Below are positions 7,968-15,050 of a stretch of DNA of 22,074 bases, piece by piece. A program made the position numbers and the translations under genes. The notes beneath the pieces were generated by a model. The model was not told the DNA's origin. It ran no database searches and saw only the letters and a program-made list of their open reading frames with translations. This DNA is from Mariprofundaceae bacterium (lineage in GTDB: Bacteria > Pseudomonadota > Zetaproteobacteria > Mariprofundales > Mariprofundaceae), in assembly GCA_030950975.1 (NCBI GenBank), contig JAUZQL010000043.1, positions 1 to 22,074 on the forward strand. The letters run 5' to 3'. Position 1 is the first letter of the stretch; every line of letters begins with the position of its first letter.

Positions 7968-8504
7968 ATGTCTTTAACACCCCCCACATCCGATTCAATT
8001 GATGAAAACCGTTATCTCGCTAAATTTTTAATTACATCTGTGATTTCCTTCTTTGTTGGCACTGTCCACGGCTTGCTACAAGTCATTCCAAGTATTCGTG
8101 CTTGGCTTGACTCCATTGGTAGCCCCTATGGTGGGCCAGGGCATATGATTGACCCGCTTGCTCATGCCCATATCAATCTTGTCGGAGGTGTTACCATCCT
8201 TGGCATGGCAGTGACTTATTATTTATTACCTAAAATTACGGGTCGCCCTTTATATTCCAAACGTATGGCAGAACATTCCTTTTGGTGGACAGCAATCGGC
8301 GTAGCTGTTTTTTATACCTCGTTAATGATTTTTGGTATTTGGGAAGGCAGACTTTGGTTAACTCATCCTGAAGATATTCCTGCTATTCATCGTTTTTATG
8401 GGCCTGTTATTTCCATTGCGGCCACAGGTCTTGCTATTGGTTTTTGGGTCTATCTCGCCAATGTTTTACTGTCCGTGAAAGGGCTGTACAAGAAAAAATC
8501 ATGA
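7968..8504 (+). CDS. Short four-helix CcoN-like (heme-copper oxidase subunit I-related) membrane protein
   Basis: The 178 residues hold four predicted membrane helices (about 18-40, 62-88, 105-127, 142-168). The segment from LAHAHINLVGG through YYLLPKITGRPLYSKRMAEHSFWW to FGIWEG resembles, from memory, helices X-XI of the cbb3 oxidase subunit CcoN, whose HxH pair ligates the two hemes; here the pair is His66 and His68. His34 in GTVHGLLQ and His59 are further candidate ligands. It is about a third of the length of CcoN and lacks the other copper and heme ligand helices, so it is not a stand-alone oxidase; a heme-b or electron-transfer role is an inference. The ATG at 7968 has no clear ribosome site. 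Its stop overlaps the next gene's start as ATGA, implying translational coupling. A heme-binding NnrS-type membrane protein is a less likely alternative. Confidence 0.6.
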   Translation: MSLTPPTSDSIDENRYLAKFLITSVISFFVGTVHGLLQVIPSIRAWLDSIGSPYGGPGHMIDPLAHAHINLVGGVTILGMAVTYYLLPKITGRPLYSKRMAEHSFWWTAIGVAVFYTSLMIFGIWEGRLWLTHPEDIPAIHRFYGPVISIAATGLAIGFWVYLANVLLSVKGLYKKKS

Positions 8505-9034
8505 GTGAACGTTTACCTTGCGGTTGTCCTTCTTCCTATCCAGATTGGCGTAGTGGCGATATTGATTTGGGTGGTCAATTGGTTCACGATCTTGGTATTC
8601 CCATGTTTATGCACATGCCAGTTGCTTATGAAAACTATTTATTCAAACAAAAAACGAATATTGAAGATTTAGAATTACATGAAGCATGGCCAGGCTTTAA
8701 TTTAACTCGTACAGGTGCATTTCGTGGTCAACTTCTTTGCCCTCTGCAAGAAAGCCATTCACCTGCCCATCATATTCGTATTCTTCCCACACCTTTTCAT
8801 CTGCGTGTCCGTCTTTTTCATGGGGATGTTACCAATATGCGGCAAGAAGTTCGTGCCATGCAATCTGAACTATTGGATGAAGGTTTATTACCCAAAGAAC
8901 TTTATCTTAGTTATCTCACTTGCCCTGAATGTGAAGAAGAACGCGGTGGTACACGGCTAATGATTTTACGTCATTGGGTCAAAAGTAAAAAACTTGAGAA
9001 AAAACTTCAACGTCGCCAACAAAAAAGCACATAA
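8501..9034 (+). CDS. Conserved-looking hypothetical protein with CGC and CPEC cysteine motifs
   Basis: I do not recognise this 177-residue protein. It has no signal peptide or membrane helix, so it should be cytoplasmic. Five cysteines are arranged as CGC (7-9), a single Cys80 in QLLCPLQ and CPEC (141-144); together with several histidines (for example HMP at 37-39, SPAHH at 87-91 and FH at 99-100) they could bind zinc, heme or an iron-sulfur cluster. The C-terminal 25 residues are strongly basic (KSKKLEKKLQRRQQKS). The start at 8501 was chosen because it forms an ATGA overlap with the upstream membrane gene; the frame is open 19 codons further upstream, inside that gene. It ends 3 nt before yaaA. 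The coupling to the CcoN-like gene suggests the two proteins work together. Confidence 0.75.
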   Translation: MSERLPCGCPSSYPDWRSGDIDLGGQLVHDLGIPMFMHMPVAYENYLFKQKTNIEDLELHEAWPGFNLTRTGAFRGQLLCPLQESHSPAHHIRILPTPFHLRVRLFHGDVTNMRQEVRAMQSELLDEGLLPKELYLSYLTCPECEEERGGTRLMILRHWVKSKKLEKKLQRRQQKST

Positions 9035-9037
9035 ATC

Positions 9038-9805
9038 ATGCTTATTCTCATTTCACCTGCGAAAAAATTGGATATGACACCGTTTGATTCCAATATTCCA
9101 GCCCAAGAACCCGAACTTTTAGAACATAGCCAAGCTTTGATTGATGTCCTGCATGATAAAGATGCTTTTGACATCGCTGAATTGATGAAATTATCCATGC
9201 CCTTGGCGGATTTGAATCAGCAACGCTTCCAAGATTGGCATACACCTTTTAATGCCAACAATGCCAAACAAGCCTTATGGGCATTTCAAGGGGATGTTTA
9301 CAAAAGTTTAGATGTAACATCGTTATCAACGAAGGATATTGCCTTTGCACAACAACACTTGCGTATCTTATCAGGACTTTACGGCCTTCTTCGCCCTTGT
9401 GATTGGATGCAAGCTTATCGACTTGAAATGGGGACACGCTTGGCAAATCCACGTGGCAAGGATTTGTACACATTTTGGGGGGATATAATTTCAACATCCA
9501 TCCAAAAAGCATTGCTGCAACAAGGCGATGATATTTTGATTAACCTTGCTTCTCAAGAGTATTTCAAAGCTGTCCACCCCAAAACCTTACAAGCTCGCAT
9601 CATTACACCGACCTTCAAAGAATGGAAAAACGATCACTATCAAGTCATTGGTATTCATGCCAAACGTGCGCGAGGCTTGATGAGCCGTTTCATCATTCAA
9701 CATCAATTACAAACACCTGATGAGCTTCAAGCCTTTAACCTTCAAGGCTATCAATGGAATGAACAACTCTCGACATCACAAGAGATGGTGTTTACGCGTC
9801 AATAA
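9038..9805 (+). CDS. yaaA: YaaA family peroxide-stress protein
   Basis: The 255 residues follow the UPF0246/YaaA pattern from end to end: MLILISPAKKLDM at the start, LMKLSMPLADLNQQRF, ALWAFQGDVYKSLD, LRILSGLYGLLRPCDWMQAYRLEMGTRL in the middle, LINLASQEYFKAV, and KRARGLMSRFII near the end. In E. coli YaaA lowers intracellular free iron during hydrogen peroxide stress and so limits DNA damage; structural work on the family shows a DNA-binding cytoplasmic fold. The ATG lies 3 nt after the preceding stop, with no strong ribosome site, pointing to coupled translation in a three-gene cluster with the CcoN-like and cysteine-motif proteins. That context suggests a link between membrane redox chemistry and iron or peroxide protection, which is inference. 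Confidence 0.94.
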   Translation: MLILISPAKKLDMTPFDSNIPAQEPELLEHSQALIDVLHDKDAFDIAELMKLSMPLADLNQQRFQDWHTPFNANNAKQALWAFQGDVYKSLDVTSLSTKDIAFAQQHLRILSGLYGLLRPCDWMQAYRLEMGTRLANPRGKDLYTFWGDIISTSIQKALLQQGDDILINLASQEYFKAVHPKTLQARIITPTFKEWKNDHYQVIGIHAKRARGLMSRFIIQHQLQTPDELQAFNLQGYQWNEQLSTSQEMVFTRQ

Positions 9806-9878
9806 CTCACCACAAAGTTTGTAACATCCATCAATAAATTAGAAGGCATATACGATTTTTCCTGACACACTTCGCCGC

Positions 9879-11006
9879 ATGTCTAATTTTTCTAAAGAAT
9901 ATATCGAATCATTAAAACCTGATTTATCCCACCTTAAGGGTGTGCGCATCATTGCTGCGATGAGTGGTGGTGTTGATTCCTCAGTCATGGCGGCATTGCT
10001 CAAAGAAGCAGGCGCAGATGTCATCGGTGTTTTTCTCAATGTTTGGGAATACCGCCGTGAAGATGTCGCAGGAAAAGGCTCATGTTGCTCTTTGGATGAT
10101 GCTTATGATGCACGCCGAGTATGCGATCAAATCGGCATTCCTTTTTACAATATGGATATGCGTGACAACTTCCGTCGCAATGTGATTGAACCATTTATTG
10201 AAGATTATGAGACTGGGCGGACTCCCAACCCGTGTGAACGATGCAATCGTTTTGTGAAATTTGGCAGCCTTTTGGATGCTGCCGACCAGCTCGAAGCTGA
10301 ATATGTTGCGACAGGTCATTATGTTCAACGACATGACGATGCAAGTGGCGTACATATTTACAAAGGCAATGATCATAAAAAAGATCAAAGTTATTTTCTT
10401 GCGACAACAGGGCGTGAGCAAGTCGCTCGTATTTTATTTCCTGTCGGACATTTACAAAAAGATGGCACACGTATTTTAGCTCAACATTATGATTTAATGA
10501 CCGCATTTAAACATGAAAGCCAAGATATTTGTTTCATTCCTACGGGTGATCGCATTAGCTTTCTTAAACGCGAAGGGGCAACATCGGGCTTTCGTGCAGG
10601 AGATATTGTCGATCGTGAAGGCAATCGTTTGGGCGGACATGAAGGCATTGCTCATTATACATTAGGGCAACGCAAAGGTTTGAGTTTATCCGATGGCCCT
10701 TGGCATGTCGTAGCCTTGGATGGCGTTACTGCCCGTGTTGTGGTCGCACATCCTGAAGATGCTTTGATTCGTAAAGTGGAAGTCTCTGAAGTGGCTTGGT
10801 TACGAGATAAACGTGAGCATGAAATCATTACAGCTAAAGTGCGTTATCAAATGCAAGCAGCCGCTTGTCAAATTCAAGTGTCTGGCAAAGTTGTGAATAT
10901 CACCTTTGATGCCCCTCAAAAGCCAACTGCACCAGGGCAAGTCGCTGCCTTTTATGTCGATAATGAACTCTTGGGTGGTGGAATTGTTTCCAAAGTGTTG
11001 GATTAA
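9879..11006 (+). CDS. mnmA: tRNA-specific 2-thiouridylase MnmA
   Basis: MnmA uses ATP and a persulfide sulfur relay to put the 2-thio group on wobble uridine 34 of tRNA-Lys, -Glu and -Gln. The PP-loop SGGVDSS (29-35) binds ATP; the catalytic cysteines are Cys119 in TPNPCERC and Cys218 in ESQDICF, and the ATGHY (144-148) and KDQSYFL (168-174) motifs are present. The C-terminal half carries the family's central and barrel domains, including HTLGQRKGL-like HYTLGQRKGL. The 375 residues are near the usual length. The N-terminal 20 residues before the first strand are slightly longer than in short homologues; the ATG at 9879 is the first good start but has no clear ribosome site. It is 73 nt after yaaA and probably has its own promoter. 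Confidence 0.96.
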   Translation: MSNFSKEYIESLKPDLSHLKGVRIIAAMSGGVDSSVMAALLKEAGADVIGVFLNVWEYRREDVAGKGSCCSLDDAYDARRVCDQIGIPFYNMDMRDNFRRNVIEPFIEDYETGRTPNPCERCNRFVKFGSLLDAADQLEAEYVATGHYVQRHDDASGVHIYKGNDHKKDQSYFLATTGREQVARILFPVGHLQKDGTRILAQHYDLMTAFKHESQDICFIPTGDRISFLKREGATSGFRAGDIVDREGNRLGGHEGIAHYTLGQRKGLSLSDGPWHVVALDGVTARVVVAHPEDALIRKVEVSEVAWLRDKREHEIITAKVRYQMQAAACQIQVSGKVVNITFDAPQKPTAPGQVAAFYVDNELLGGGIVSKVLD

Positions 11007-11067
11007 GTTTGCCACGCACAAATACGCCTTCTATGATGCCGCACCCATCATCGTATGGGCTGAATGC

Positions 11068-11096
11068 TTGAATAAGTTCAGTGAAAACAAATAAAA
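11068..11096 (+). promoter_or_regulatory. Candidate sigma-70-type promoter for ndk-lysS
   Basis: TTGAAT (11068-11073) and ATAAAA (11091-11096) are spaced by 17 nt in the 116-nt gap between mnmA and ndk, 27 nt before the ndk start. This was found by eye; neither box is consensus, and the leader would be short. Confidence 0.3.
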
Positions 11097-11122
11097 AACG
11101 CAGAAACAAAGCAGAGGAAATT

Positions 11123-11554
11123 ATGGCCGTTCAACGTACACTATCAATCATCAAACCTGACGCTGTCGCAAAAAACGTGATTGGTGACATTATTCGCCGT
11201 TTCGAAGAAAATGGCTTAACTGTTATTGGCACCAACATGACACACTTGAGTGCCGCTGAAGCAGGTCGTTTTTATGCTGTTCATGCAGAACGTCCCTTTT
11301 ATAAAGATTTATGCTCATTTATGAGTTCTGGTCCTGTACTAGCCATGGTGTTGGAAGGTAAAAATGCTGTTGCATTGAATCGTCAATTGATGGGTGCAAC
11401 CAACCCTAAAGAAGCTGAAGCAGGTACCATTCGTGCCGATCACGCTGATTCTATTGATGCTAATGCGGTTCACGGTTCAGATTCTGAAGAAAATGCAGCC
11501 AATGAAATTGCCTTCTTCTTTAGCGATTTGGATTTACAAAGTCGTTTAGCGTAA
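11123..11554 (+). CDS. ndk: Nucleoside diphosphate kinase
   Basis: This enzyme balances nucleoside triphosphate pools by passing phosphate from ATP to other nucleoside diphosphates through a phosphohistidine. The 143 residues match the canonical length. The N-terminal RTLSIIKPDAV strand and the active-site NAVHGSDS with His117 are intact, together with the RPFYKDL (57-63) and GATNPKEAEAGTIR (91-104) nucleotide-binding segments. The start at 11123 is decided by an AGAGGA ribosome site and by the family N-terminus MAVQRT; an upstream in-frame ATG at 11081 would add 14 very basic residues not seen in the family. The stop is 5 nt before lysS, so these two genes form a short operon. Confidence 0.97.
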   Translation: MAVQRTLSIIKPDAVAKNVIGDIIRRFEENGLTVIGTNMTHLSAAEAGRFYAVHAERPFYKDLCSFMSSGPVLAMVLEGKNAVALNRQLMGATNPKEAEAGTIRADHADSIDANAVHGSDSEENAANEIAFFFSDLDLQSRLA

Positions 11555-11559
11555 CTGTC

Positions 11560-13092
11560 ATGAGCGATTCAACATCTGTAACTTCCCCGAACAAAAGCAA
11601 TCAAAACGTAATGCCGCCAATGTCTGAACAAATGATAGTGAGACGTGATAAATTAAGTATTCAACGTGAGCAAGGTCTCGCTTATCGTAATACATGGCGC
11701 AGTACCACCACATTATCTGCCATTCGTAGTCAATATGGTGAGATGTCTGCTGAAGCTTTGGTAGAAATGGGTATCGAAGTCTCCATCGCAGGACGCATGG
11801 TGGGACATCGTGTGATGGGGAAATCCAGCTTTGCCAAGATTCAAGATGGTGAAGGGGAATTACAGCTGTTTTTGAATCGTGATGCATTGGGTGGGGCCGA
11901 CATTTATAACCCCACCAAAAAATGGGACTTGGGTGATATCATTGGTGCTAAAGGTACGCTTTTTATCACCAAAACAGGCGAGTTATCGGTCAAAGTTTCT
12001 CATATTGAAATCATTAGCAAATGTTTACGTCCCTTGCCTGAAAAATGGCATGGTTTAAGTGATATTGAAACCCGTTATCGCCAACGTTATGTTGATTTAA
12101 TGGTGTCCGCTGAATCACGCCATATTTTCCGTACGCGCTCCAAAGCCGTATCATTGTTACGCCAAGGCTTGGAATCACGCGGCTTTATGGAAGTGGAAAC
12201 ACCCATGCTGCAAACGCAAGCAGGTGGCGCAGCGGCGACACCTTTTATCACCCATCACAATGCCTTGGATATGGACTTATTTTTGCGCATTGCGCCAGAA
12301 TTGTATCTCAAACGTTTATTGGTCGGTGGTTTTGAACGAGTTTTTGAAATCAATCGTAACTTTCGCAATGAAGGTTTAGATGCGACCCATAATCCCGAAT
12401 TTACCATGGTGGAATTTTACCAAGCCTATGCAGATTTCAATGATGCTATGGATAACACCGAAGGTTTAATTCGTGATATTGCACAAGGATTGAATGTTTC
12501 CAAAGTTACTTGGGAAGGCATCGAAGTTGATTTAACACAACCCTTTCAACATATCCGTATGGATGAAGCTGTGTTTGAAAAACGCCCTGATTTACGTGGT
12601 CATGCCAATGATAAAGCGTTATTGGCAACGGTTTGTTTGCAAGAAAAACCCGATGTCAAACCTTTGCTGACGTGGAAAGCAGGGCATTATTTATTGGCAT
12701 TATTTGAAACCTTAGTCGAACCTCATTTGCAGCAACCCACATTCATTACCCATTACCCTGTGGATGTTTCACCCTTGGCACGTCGCAACAACGAAGATGA
12801 CACTGTTACCGATCGTTTCGAACTCTTTGTAGCAGGTAGAGAAATTGCCAACGGTTTTTCAGAATTGAATGACCCTGATGATCAACGGGCTCGTTTTGTG
12901 GCTCAGGCGCAAGCCAAAGATGCAGGTGATGCTGAAGCCACAGGTGTGGATGAAGATTATTTGCGAGCTTTGGAATTTGGTATGCCACCTGCCGCAGGTG
13001 TTGGCATCGGTGTGGATCGTTTGGTCATGTTATTGACCGAACAACATTCCATTCGTGATGTTCTATTGTTTCCACATATGCGCCCTGAATAA
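11560..13092 (+). CDS. lysS: Lysyl-tRNA synthetase, class II
   Basis: LysS charges tRNA-Lys with lysine in the cytoplasm. The 510 residues hold an N-terminal OB-fold anticodon-binding domain (about 72-155, VSIAGRMVGHRVMGKSSFAKIQD) and a class II catalytic core: motif 1 around RGFMEVETPML (207-217), motif 2 at FRNEG with HNPEF (268-281) and motif 3 GVGIGVDRL (480-488). Lysine-binding context such as ELYLKRLLVGGFERVFEI is intact. The N-terminal 25 or so residues are low in conservation and polar, and a second in-frame Met at residue 21 (MSEQM) is a possible alternative start. The start is 5 nt after ndk, suggesting co-expression. Directly after the stop lies a copy of the short palindromic element also found before serB. 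Confidence 0.97.
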   Translation: MSDSTSVTSPNKSNQNVMPPMSEQMIVRRDKLSIQREQGLAYRNTWRSTTTLSAIRSQYGEMSAEALVEMGIEVSIAGRMVGHRVMGKSSFAKIQDGEGELQLFLNRDALGGADIYNPTKKWDLGDIIGAKGTLFITKTGELSVKVSHIEIISKCLRPLPEKWHGLSDIETRYRQRYVDLMVSAESRHIFRTRSKAVSLLRQGLESRGFMEVETPMLQTQAGGAAATPFITHHNALDMDLFLRIAPELYLKRLLVGGFERVFEINRNFRNEGLDATHNPEFTMVEFYQAYADFNDAMDNTEGLIRDIAQGLNVSKVTWEGIEVDLTQPFQHIRMDEAVFEKRPDLRGHANDKALLATVCLQEKPDVKPLLTWKAGHYLLALFETLVEPHLQQPTFITHYPVDVSPLARRNNEDDTVTDRFELFVAGREIANGFSELNDPDDQRARFVAQAQAKDAGDAEATGVDEDYLRALEFGMPPAAGVGIGVDRLVMLLTEQHSIRDVLLFPHMRPE

Positions 13093-13108
13093 AAAGTCCG
13101 ACAGGCTT
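13093..13108. repeat. Second copy of the AAAGTCCGACARGCTT extragenic element
   Basis: The 16 bases at 13093-13108 match 3664-3679 at 15 of 16 positions (only A to G differs). Both sit just outside genes: this one begins at the lysS stop codon, the other in the pgm-serB gap. Here no complementary arm is seen nearby, so it would be a half copy. The match was found by eye. Confidence 0.45.
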
Positions 13109-13150
13109 TCATGAGCTGATGTGATGTATTTTATTGAAAAAACGTCACTC

Positions 13151-13179
13151 TTGAAAGTTTGTGTCGAGGCTCTTTTATT
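13151..13179 (+). promoter_or_regulatory. Candidate sigma-70-type promoter upstream of the CBS gene
   Basis: TTGAAA (13151-13156) and TTTATT (13174-13179) are 17 nt apart, 52 nt before the CBS-gene start, in the 138-nt gap after lysS. A second overlapping reading is TTGTGT (13159-13164) with TAATAT (13182-13187), also at 17 nt. Either would open the long downstream run of tightly packed genes. By-eye call. Confidence 0.35.
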
Positions 13180-13230
13180 TCTAATATAAGTGAAACAATC
13201 AATAGCATCCACCCCATATTAGGAGAAAAC

Positions 13231-13704
13231 ATGCTGGCAAAACGAATCATGGTAACCCACCTTATCACCGCACAAGTGGACGAATGTATTAGCGATGTAT
13301 TAAAACGTATGCGCGATTCTGATTTGCGCATGTTGCCTGTACTTTATCCAGACCAAACCGTTGCAGGTATTTTTTCAACATTTTCGCTGTTATCTCATAT
13401 TGTTCCTGATTATATCGTCAGTGGCGATTTAGATCAGGTTTCTTATGCACCCGATATGGGTATTTTACATCAACATTACATCGAATTGAGTACAAAAGAG
13501 GTCGCCGTGGCTTTGGATAAAGTTCCCGTCACGGTTCACCCACATGATTCTTTGTTATCCGTTGCAGCTTCGTTGGCTTCTTTTTGCAAACATGAATATG
13601 TATTGGTTGTCGATGATCAAGAAAAATTGTTAGGGATTATTTCTGCAGGTGATATTTTAGACTTTCTTCAACTCGCCAAACAAGGAGATGGCAACGATGC
13701 ATAA
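13231..13704 (+). CDS. CBS-domain-pair protein
   Basis: The 157 residues are two CBS domains and little else: the first at about 1-58 (MLAKRIMVTHLITAQVDECISDVLKRMRDSDLRMLPV pattern) and the second at about 95-148 (VPVTVHPHDSLLSVAASL, then YVLVVDDQEKLLGIISAGDIL). CBS pairs (Bateman modules) sense adenosine nucleotides such as AMP, ATP or S-adenosylmethionine and gate enzymes or transporters. The start at 13231 is set by a good AGGAG site; the frame is open further upstream without one. Its 3' end overlaps the start of the permease gene by 8 nt, so the likely partner is that permease: a free-standing nucleotide-sensing subunit for an ion transporter. The partnership is inferred from the overlap alone. 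Confidence 0.88.
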   Translation: MLAKRIMVTHLITAQVDECISDVLKRMRDSDLRMLPVLYPDQTVAGIFSTFSLLSHIVPDYIVSGDLDQVSYAPDMGILHQHYIELSTKEVAVALDKVPVTVHPHDSLLSVAASLASFCKHEYVLVVDDQEKLLGIISAGDILDFLQLAKQGDGNDA

Positions 13705-15043
13705 TGTTGAATCGACAACATCGTCTGTGATTTTTGGTTTCGATCCTGCATGGATAGCGGTTTCCATCTTATTGTTGGTCTATGGCGTGATTATGGCGGA
13801 AAAATTCAATCGTGCCGTCTTATCCTTATTGGGTGCAGGCTTGATGATTTTATGCGGTGTATTGAATCAACAACAAGCGGTTGCAGGCATTGATTTTAAT
13901 ACCATTGGGCTACTCACGGGCATGATGGTGATTGTCGCCATTAGTCAAAAAACAGGCATGTTTCAATATGTTGCGATTAAAGCTGCCAAACTTGCAAAAG
14001 GTGAACCGTGGTGGATTTTGGTCATGTTATCGCTTGTTACGGCTATATTTTCGGCACTTTTGGATAATGTTACTACGGTTTTATTGATTGCCCCCGTCAC
14101 CTTATTGATTACGGATGCTTTGGATGTTCGTCCTTACCCTTATTTGTTTGCCCTTATTTTAGCTTCCAATATTGGTGGTACGTCAACGCTCATTGGTGAT
14201 CCACCCAATATCATGATTGGTTCGGCAGCACATCTAAGTTTCACTGATTTCTTAATCAACTTAACACCCATTATCCCCGTCATTTTCATTGCGGTGATTG
14301 CAGTGATTTGGTTTCTGTTCGGCTCTGATTTGCATGCTACGGATGAAAAAAAGAAACTTATCATGCAATTTGATGAAAGGGCAGCCATCAAGGATGTTTC
14401 CCTTCTGAAAAAAAGTTTATATGTGTTATTTGGCGTGATTGGCGGTTTTACTGTGGCTCATAAGCTGCATTTAGAACCTGCAAGCATTGCGATGTTTGGC
14501 GCAGCAGTCCTTCTTTTATTGCAAACCTTGGGGCAAAGTGTGGAAGAAAAGGATCATGCCTATGAAGCCATCATGGCAGAGGTCGAATGGACCACCATTT
14601 TCTTCTTTGTAGGTTTGTTTATCGTGGTTACAGGGGTCGAACATACGGGTGTTATCAATATTCTAGCTGAAAAAACACTGGCACTGACAGGTGGTGATCT
14701 GATTGCGACCACAGCCACTGTTTTATGGGTCTCTGCCATTGCTTCGGCATTGATTGATAATATTCCTTTTGTTGCGACTATGATTCCCTTGATTCAAAGC
14801 ATGGAGCCTACTTTTGGCGGAGCTGAAGCCATTGAACCGTTATGGTGGGCTTTAGCTTTGGGCGCATGTTTAGGTGGCAACGGCTCTTTAATTGGTGCGT
14901 CTGCTAATTTGATTGTGGCTGGTTTTGCACAACGTGCAGGGCAAGCGATTGCTTTCTTAACTTTTATGAAACATGCCTTTGGCTTAATGATATTGACCAT
15001 TATCATCAGTCATATTTATCTTTACCTGCGTTATTTAAGTTAA
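13697..15043 (+). CDS. ArsB/NhaD/SLC13-superfamily ion permease
   Basis: This polytopic inner-membrane protein (about 448 residues, ten or more hydrophobic segments) has the twin-repeat signature of the ion transporter superfamily: ALLDNVTTVLLIAPVT with NIGGTSTLIGDPPNIMIG in the first half, and SALIDNIPFVATMIPLI with LGGNGSLIGASANLI in the second. This pattern is shared by arsenite exporters (ArsB), NhaD Na+/H+ antiporters and the P-protein group, so the substrate cannot be read from sequence; no arsR, arsC or other arsenic gene is near. An in-frame ATG at 13688 directly abuts the AAGGAG site (13682-13687); the ATG at 13697 sits 9 nt behind it and is therefore the likelier start. It overlaps the CBS gene by 8 nt and is 7 nt before lolC. 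Confidence 0.9.
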   Translation: MHNVESTTSSVIFGFDPAWIAVSILLLVYGVIMAEKFNRAVLSLLGAGLMILCGVLNQQQAVAGIDFNTIGLLTGMMVIVAISQKTGMFQYVAIKAAKLAKGEPWWILVMLSLVTAIFSALLDNVTTVLLIAPVTLLITDALDVRPYPYLFALILASNIGGTSTLIGDPPNIMIGSAAHLSFTDFLINLTPIIPVIFIAVIAVIWFLFGSDLHATDEKKKLIMQFDERAAIKDVSLLKKSLYVLFGVIGGFTVAHKLHLEPASIAMFGAAVLLLLQTLGQSVEEKDHAYEAIMAEVEWTTIFFFVGLFIVVTGVEHTGVINILAEKTLALTGGDLIATTATVLWVSAIASALIDNIPFVATMIPLIQSMEPTFGGAEAIEPLWWALALGACLGGNGSLIGASANLIVAGFAQRAGQAIAFLTFMKHAFGLMILTIIISHIYLYLRYLS

Positions 15044-15050
15044 TGCCTCG

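Noticed and set aside
10441..10450. gtcggaca inside mnmA resembling the extragenic repeat arm
   Set aside because: It encodes part of the MnmA sequence and matches only seven or eight bases, so it is not taken as a repeat copy.
10080..10506. Two overlapping minus-strand frames inside mnmA
   Set aside because: They overlap each other in different frames and cover the catalytic part of mnmA; no start signals or recognisable domains.
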